Assembly (NCBI GenBank): GCA_032122625.1
Contig: JAQBGG010000078.1
Location: forward strand, 1-10,151
Reading direction: 5' to 3'
DNA length: 10,151 nucleotides
DNA from: CAXMST01 sp032122625
GTDB lineage: Bacteria; Actinomycetota; Thermoleophilia; Solirubrobacterales; 70-9
The translations under genes and the position numbers were made by a program. Of the stretch, positions 1 to 10,151 are shown one piece after another. The number at the start of each line of letters is the position of its first letter. Positions within the stretch are counted from its first letter, which is position 1. Under the pieces are notes generated by a model, which was not told where the DNA came from, did no database searches, and was given only the letters and a program-made list of their open reading frames with translations.

Positions 1-303
1 ATGGACCCAGGGCTCGAAGTGATGATCTTCATGGGGCTGATCCTGAAGATCCCGGTCGTCTTTGCCTGCTGGCTTATCTATTGGGCGATCAAGGCGGAGC
101 CGGACGTGGCCGAGGCCCCCGGGGACGGGGGCGAGCATCGTTACCGGCGTTTCCGGCGTGAGCCGAAGCGCCCACGGGGGCCGCGTCGCGGCCCTCACGC
201 ACCCGACGCGCTGCCGCTCCCCTGCCCCGAGGAAGGCTCCCTGCGCGTCGGACGGCGCCCGGCCGGGGCTCCGCTCGCCGCCTCGCCCCCGCACCGAGGC
301 TGA
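1..303 (+). CDS. Small single-pass membrane protein with Arg/Pro-rich tail, function unknown
   Basis: A 100-residue protein whose function I do not recognise. Residues 7-30 form one hydrophobic segment (VMIFMGLILKIPVVFACWLI and a few more), followed by a short acidic stretch (about 33-45). From about residue 46 the tail is rich in Arg, Pro and Gly (HRYRRFRREPKRPRGPRRGP). By the positive-inside rule the tail should lie in the cytoplasm. Third codon positions are strongly GC-rich throughout, as expected of a real gene here. The ATG is the first base of the window, so neither its ribosome binding site nor an upstream extension can be judged. The stop is three bases before the VOC gene, which suggests an operon. 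The family looks like a lineage-restricted conserved hypothetical; that is an impression only. Confidence 0.65.
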   Translation: MDPGLEVMIFMGLILKIPVVFACWLIYWAIKAEPDVAEAPGDGGEHRYRRFRREPKRPRGPRRGPHAPDALPLPCPEEGSLRVGRRPAGAPLAASPPHRG

Positions 304-306
304 GCG

Positions 307-705
307 ATGGTCGCCTTCCCGGAGCCGGGGATGGCGCTGACCCAGATCCTCGTGGTCGCCGACATCGAGCGCTCGCGCGATTGGTATCGCGACGTTCTCG
401 GGGCCGAGATCTACCGCGAGTACGGTGCCGACAGCGTCGTTCTCAGCTTCCTCGACGCTTGGCTGTTGCTGGTCACGGGCTCCGGTCCGACCGACGACAA
501 GCCGGGCGTCAGCATGGCTGCGCCGACGGATCCGAGCGAGGTTTCCCACTCGTTCACGATTCGCGTGCCCGATTGCCGGGCCTCCTACGAGGTGCTGAAG
601 GGACGCGGCGCAGAGTTTCTGACGCCGCCGTATGACCGCGGCGAGGAGATCCGCTGCTTCTTCCGCGACCCCGACGGCAACCTCTTCGAGATCAGCCAGG
701 CCTGA
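307..705 (+). CDS. VOC (glyoxalase/bleomycin resistance/dioxygenase fold) family protein
   Basis: A 132-residue single-module vicinal-oxygen-chelate protein. Members bind a divalent metal and act as lyases, isomerases, dioxygenases or drug-binding proteins; the substrate cannot be read from the sequence. Seen here: the opening strand ALTQILVVADIERSRDWYRD, typical of the first beta-alpha unit; a middle SHSFTIRV strand; and the closing FFRDPDGNLFEIS motif. Candidate metal ligands are Q13, H81 and E128, in the usual VOC positions on strands 1, 5 and 8, with Gln where many relatives have His. The ATG at 307 has GAGG at 296-299 with a 7-base spacer. A second in-frame ATG at 331 has GGAG six bases upstream and would remove eight residues (MVAFPEPG). 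I keep 307 because related proteins, as I recall them, share the FPEP-like N-terminus. It follows the membrane-protein gene by three bases and converges on rpoC. Confidence 0.88.
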   Translation: MVAFPEPGMALTQILVVADIERSRDWYRDVLGAEIYREYGADSVVLSFLDAWLLLVTGSGPTDDKPGVSMAAPTDPSEVSHSFTIRVPDCRASYEVLKGRGAEFLTPPYDRGEEIRCFFRDPDGNLFEISQA

Positions 706-712
706 CTGCGGA

Positions 713-737
713 CCTCGACCCGGGGGCCGCCCCGAGG
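713..737. terminator. Candidate GC-rich hairpin between convergent VOC gene and rpoC
   Basis: CCTCG (713-717) and CGAGG (733-737) form a 5-bp inverted repeat in the 33-base gap between the convergent stop codons. After a 4-base bulge, three more G-C pairs (722-724 with 730-732) can close a 5-base loop. There is no T run on either side, so this would be an imperfect terminator, possibly used in both directions as expected between convergent genes. Position is the main argument. Confidence 0.3.
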
Positions 738-738
738 C

Positions 739-4818
<4,080 letters not shown>

Positions 4819-4886
4819 GTGGTGCGTCCCTCAGTTCTCTGGGTCAGTGCGTGCGCGGCAACGGCGGTGGTCCTGCGGACGGAGGC
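4819..4886 (-). promoter_or_regulatory. rpoB-rpoC intergenic spacer with rpoC ribosome binding site
   Basis: The 68-base spacer carries the Shine-Dalgarno sequence GAGGG (complement of 4828-4832), nine bases before the rpoC ATG. I see no convincing promoter or terminator hairpin in it, which fits a single rpoBC transcript. Confidence 0.7.
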
Positions 4887-8432
<3,546 letters not shown>

Positions 8433-8440
8433 GAGGGCGA

Positions 8441-8446
8441 CTCCTG
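8441..8446 (-). promoter_or_regulatory. rpoB Shine-Dalgarno site that sets a TTG start
   Basis: The minus strand reads CAGGAG here, followed by an 8-base spacer and then TTG at 8432-8430. This is the strongest ribosome binding site in the leader, and it is the reason for calling TTG as the start of rpoB. Confidence 0.8.
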
Positions 8447-8470
8447 AAAGTTGACTCGGGGTGGGCGAAT

Positions 8471-8500
8471 CGGCACGACAGGAGGCAGGCAGACGTGCCG
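8471..8500 (-). promoter_or_regulatory. rpoB 5' leader hairpin with loop complementary to the rpoB ribosome binding site
   Basis: CGGCACG (8471-8477) and CGTGCCG (8494-8500) form a perfect 7-bp inverted repeat with a 16-base loop. In the mRNA the loop contains CUCCUG (8479-8484), the exact complement of the CAGGAG ribosome binding site at 8441-8446. The stem lies 38 bases before the TTG. A loop-to-site pseudoknot could hide the ribosome binding site. The structure is read from the sequence; a regulatory role is inference. Confidence 0.4.
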
Positions 8501-8519
8501 GTCCCGCGCGCGACGATCA

Positions 8520-8528
8520 AAGATAGCA
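8520..8528 (-). promoter_or_regulatory. Candidate rpoB proximal promoter (extended -10)
   Basis: The minus strand reads TGCTATCTT: an extended -10 (TGn plus TATCTT, fitting the actinobacterial TANNNT pattern). No good -35 lies 16-19 bases upstream, as is common with extended -10 promoters. Transcription would begin near 8513, giving a leader of about 80 bases that contains the hairpin. Confidence 0.45.
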
Positions 8529-8580
8529 CAGGCATCCGGGCGTGACGCGAGCACGCAGGAGGGACTGACTTCTGCGGGAA

Positions 8581-8609
8581 ATCATACCTGCTCAAGCGCA
8601 GTTTTTCGA
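8581..8609 (-). promoter_or_regulatory. Candidate rpoB distal sigma-A promoter
   Basis: The minus strand reads TCGAAA (8609-8604), a 17-base spacer, then TATGAT (8586-8581). The -10 matches TATAAT at five of six positions and the -35 matches TTGACA at four of six. Transcription would begin near 8574, about 140 bases before the rpoB start. It lies just downstream of vapC and would give rpoBC transcription independent of the toxin genes. Confidence 0.5.
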
Positions 8610-8614
8610 CCCCC

Positions 8615-8638
8615 TGCCGCCCTCGGTGCCGCCCTCGG
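8615..8638. repeat. 12-bp perfect tandem duplication between vapC and the rpoB promoter
   Basis: TGCCGCCCTCGG occurs twice back to back (8615-8626 and 8627-8638), immediately upstream of the candidate -35 box of the distal rpoB promoter. It is probably a replication-slippage duplication; no function can be assigned. Confidence 0.75.
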
Positions 8639-8657
8639 CCGCAGCGTCCGCCGGCGA

Positions 8658-9038
8658 TCAGACGAGCACGAGGCCGGGAACAGCCAAGCGCTCGAAATCA
8701 CGGTCCCGGGAATAGAGCGGGAGACCGTGCGAGAGCGCGGTCGCGGCGATCAGGGCGTCAGCCGTCCGCAGACGACCTCCCTTTCCCTCGCGGGCGCGGG
8801 CGATCAGGGCTCCGCAGTGGGGCGCCACCCGCGAGTCGACCGGCAGGGGCTCGAAGCTGCGCTCGACCATTGCCAGGGTCGCGAGCCGCCCGGGCCGGGT
8901 CCGATCATCGGCGACGAGCACCCCGTGGTGCAGACCGCAGAGAGTGATGATCGAGATCGCCGACTCCTCCGGCAACTCGACCTGCTCCCCTCGTGCCACA
9001 GCAATCACCACGGAGGTGTCGAGCAGGCCACGGCTCAC
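8658..9038 (-). CDS. vapC: PIN-domain toxin VapC (one catalytic acidic residue missing)
   Basis: A 126-residue PIN-domain protein, the usual size for VapC toxins, which are Mg-dependent endoribonucleases (cutting tRNA, rRNA or mRNA) neutralised by their cognate antitoxin. Seen here: LLDTSVVIA with D7; ISIITLCGLHHGVL, which corresponds to the family's ITL-x-E-L motif; TADALIAATA with D94; and YSRDRDF with D112/D114. The second acidic residue, normally Glu, is Gly35 (codon GGT), two base changes away from a Glu codon, so a single sequencing error does not explain it. Activity may be lost or reduced. The start is GTG at 9036-9038, overlapping the antitoxin stop as GTGA; no Shine-Dalgarno sequence precedes it, so translation is probably coupled. 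No clear terminator follows before the rpoB leader. Confidence 0.9.
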   Translation of the reverse strand: MSRGLLDTSVVIAVARGEQVELPEESAISIITLCGLHHGVLVADDRTRPGRLATLAMVERSFEPLPVDSRVAPHCGALIARAREGKGGRLRTADALIAATALSHGLPLYSRDRDFERLAVPGLVLV

Positions 9039-9289
9039 GCGAACGGATCGGTCGCCGCCGCATCGTGCGCGCGGAGCTCATCATCGAGCCGATCATCGCC
9101 GTCGAGCAAACCGCCCAGCTCATCGACCAACCGGTCCCGCGACAGAAACGCCGTCGCTGCTCGAGGCGGACCCAGCTCAGCCACGGGGTGGCCGTGGACA
9201 GTTACCCGCAGCCGCTCGCCGGCCTCGACCCGCCGAAGGAGCTTTGCGGTCTCGTTGCGCAGCTGTCGTTGCGGGACGTCCGTAGCCAT
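9035..9289 (-). CDS. vapB: Phd/YefM-VapB family antitoxin
   Basis: An 84-residue antitoxin. The N-terminal half (DVPQRQLRNETAKLLRRVEA, then GERLRVTVHGHPVAEL) is the Phd/YefM-type DNA-binding and dimerisation fold. The C-terminal half (about 43-84) is rich in Asp, Leu and Ala, as expected for the disordered toxin-binding segment. It should neutralise the downstream PIN toxin and repress its own promoter. I chose the ATG at 9289 because it gives the normal family N-terminus (MATDVP). A TTG six codons upstream (9307) is in frame, but would start inside the candidate -10 region. No Shine-Dalgarno sequence precedes the ATG and the -10 box is only eight bases away, so the mRNA is probably leaderless. 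Its stop overlaps the vapC start by four bases. The family is clear; the symbol vapB is by association with the PIN toxin. Confidence 0.88.
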   Translation of the reverse strand: MATDVPQRQLRNETAKLLRRVEAGERLRVTVHGHPVAELGPPRAATAFLSRDRLVDELGGLLDGDDRLDDELRAHDAAATDPFA

Positions 9290-9305
9290 AGGGCTACAGC
9301 GTAGC
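9282..9305 (-). promoter_or_regulatory. vapBC promoter with overlapping palindromic operator
   Basis: Three alternating half-sites, GTAGC (9282-9286), GCTAC (9293-9297) and GTAGC (9301-9305), form two overlapping inverted repeats: GTAGCC-4-GGCTAC and GCTAC-3-GTAGC. The minus strand reads TGCTACGCT at 9306-9298, an extended -10 (TACGCT at 9303-9298), so the box lies inside the operator. Its end is eight bases from the antitoxin ATG, which itself lies in the other repeat. This is the layout expected for autorepression by the toxin-antitoxin complex. No good -35 is seen. Confidence 0.6.
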
Positions 9306-9312
9306 AATCTCT

Positions 9313-9329
9313 CGCCGGTCAGGCCGGCG
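9313..9329 (-). terminator. Candidate terminator hairpin after the transporter gene
   Basis: CGCCGG (9313-9318) and CCGGCG (9324-9329) form a perfect 6-bp GC stem with a 5-base loop, starting eight bases after the transporter stop codon. No T tract follows on the minus strand, so termination may be weak or this may simply be a GC-rich palindrome. It also falls where the -35 region of the antitoxin promoter would be. Confidence 0.4.
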
Positions 9330-9337
9330 CTGGCAAT

Positions 9338-10151
9338 CTAGGAGAGCGCCAGCGTCATCGCGGTGATCGATGTGATGACGACGAGATTGAGCGGGATCCC
9401 GAGTCGCAGGTAATCGGTGAAGCGATAGCCGCCGGGTCCGTAAACCATCGTGTTGGTCTGGTAGCCCATCGGCGTCAGAAACGACGAACTGGCCGTGATC
9501 GCCACGGCTATCGCGATCGCCCGCTCGTCGAGCCCGGTCTCAGCCGCGACTGAGAGCGCGATCGGGAAGATCACCACGGCCGCCGCGTTGTTGGTGATCA
9601 ACTCGGTCAGCAGCGTCGTCGACAGCACGATGCCGAAGATGATGCCGACGTCGCCGAGGCCATCGAGCCCGCTGACGAGGCCGTTGGCAAGCTGGCCCGC
9701 AAGGCCGCTCGACTCGATCGCGGCACCGACCCCGAAGGCGGCCGCGATCAGCAAGACGACGTCGAGGTCGATCGCATTGCGGGCCTCGCCGAAGCTCAGC
9801 ACGCGGGTCGCGAGCAAGGCAGCGCCGGCGAGCAACGCTCCTTGCAGAATCGGCAGGATCTCGAGCGCGGCGAGGATCACCATCGTGGCCGCGATCGCGC
9901 CGACCAGTGGCGCCTTGCTGCTCGCCGACGGCGTCGGCCCGCCGAGCCGGGCGACGAGCAGAAAGTCAAGGCCCTCGCGGAAGCGGGTGCGGAAGTCGCG
10001 GTCGGCGAGCACGAGCAGGGTGTCCCCGGTGCGCAGCCGCTCGCCGCCGAGCTTCTCCTGATGGTAGGCAAGCGAGTTCTGGATCTCCCGCTCGCGCGAA
10101 CGACCGGACTCGACCTCCCCGTTGTCGCCCGGTCGCACGAGCGACTTGCAG
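9338..10151 (-). CDS. SLC13/DASS-type anion transporter with RCK_C domain, C-terminal part (truncated by window edge)
   Basis: The reading frame is open to the edge of the window and lacks its N-terminus; the GTG at 10136-10138 is an internal codon, not a start. The first ~70 visible residues, ending in LRTGDTLLVLADRDFRTRFR and DFLLVARL, resemble the end of an RCK_C (TrkA-C) domain, which sits in the cytosolic loop of many bacterial SLC13 proteins. About six hydrophobic segments follow. Family signatures are TELITNNAAAVVIFPIAL (9578-9607 for its first ten residues) and TPMGYQTNTMVYGPGGYRF (first nine residues at 9449-9475); in characterised relatives these two re-entrant regions line the sodium and substrate sites. 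Such proteins import dicarboxylates, sulfate or other anions with sodium; the substrate here is unknown. The TAG stop lies 48 bases before the antitoxin start, with a GC hairpin between. Same strand as vapBC and rpoBC. Confidence 0.9.
   Translation of the reverse strand, partial: CKSLVRPGDNGEVESGRSREREIQNSLAYHQEKLGGERLRTGDTLLVLADRDFRTRFREGLDFLLVARLGGPTPSASSKAPLVGAIAATMVILAALEILPILQGALLAGAALLATRVLSFGEARNAIDLDVVLLIAAAFGVGAAIESSGLAGQLANGLVSGLDGLGDVGIIFGIVLSTTLLTELITNNAAAVVIFPIALSVAAETGLDERAIAIAVAITASSSFLTPMGYQTNTMVYGPGGYRFTDYLRLGIPLNLVVITSITAMTLALS

Noticed and set aside
331..705. Shorter VOC start at ATG 331
   Set aside because: It has a good GGAG site, but 307 also has GAGG at suitable spacing and gives the N-terminal FPEP-like segment I recall in relatives. 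It remains a possible alternative.
8588..8606. Plus-strand mini-hairpin CTGC-6-GCAG followed by TTTTT, resembling an intrinsic terminator
   Set aside because: The stem is only 4 bp and no plus-strand gene ends near it; the same bases are better read as the minus-strand rpoB promoter spacer.
9290..9307. TTG at 9307 as an upstream start of the antitoxin
   Set aside because: It would start within the candidate -10/operator and add six residues (MLRCSP) not typical of the family; the ATG at 9289 is better.
8451..9341. Plus-strand frame of about 296 codons across the rpoB leader and vapBC
   Set aside because: It runs antisense through both toxin and antitoxin genes and has low-complexity Ser/Arg composition; the minus-strand genes have clear family motifs.

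Overview
The window comes from a high-GC bacterium and is dominated by the rpoB-rpoC pair, which encodes the beta and beta' subunits of RNA polymerase. Several features point to Actinomycetota: GC-rich third positions, a beta' clamp carrying the long charged helical insertion seen in mycobacterial-type RpoC (about residues 140-260), no beta' trigger-loop insertion (SI3), a beta C-terminus with the actinobacterial EDELLRAAEELGI-like segment, and TTG/GTG starts. The rifampicin-region variant QTNSLAGLTHRRRLSALGAGG suggests the deep-branching Thermoleophilia/Solirubrobacterales side, but that placement is an inference from memory of family sequences, not a tree.

Layout. Bases 1-705 on the plus strand hold a small single-pass membrane protein and, three bases later, a VOC/glyoxalase-fold protein; they look co-transcribed. 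They converge on rpoC, with 33 bases between the two stop codons. Bases 739-8432 on the minus strand are rpoC and rpoB, transcribed rpoB then rpoC with 68 bases between them. Bases 8433-8657 form the rpoB leader, with two candidate promoters, a hairpin and a strong Shine-Dalgarno site that fixes a TTG start. Bases 8658-9289 (minus) are a Phd/VapB-type antitoxin and a PIN-domain VapC toxin, overlapping by GTGA. Bases 9338-10151 (minus) are the C-terminal part of an SLC13/DASS-type transporter with an RCK_C (TrkA-C) regulatory region, truncated by the window edge.

How it fits together. Transporter, toxin-antitoxin pair and rpoBC all run in the same direction. The usual L10-operon neighbours are not adjacent: rplJ/rplL are not directly upstream of rpoB, and rpsL/rpsG do not follow rpoC. 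I see no terminator between vapC and the rpoB promoters, so toxin-antitoxin transcripts could run into rpoBC.

I do not see a clear new multi-gene system. The observations most worth checking are: (a) an rpoB leader hairpin whose loop is exactly complementary to the rpoB ribosome binding site; (b) an antitoxin that appears leaderless, with its -10 box inside a triple half-site operator; (c) a VapC that has lost one of the four conserved PIN acidic residues; (d) acidic tails on both beta and beta'; and (e) the displaced rpoBC context.
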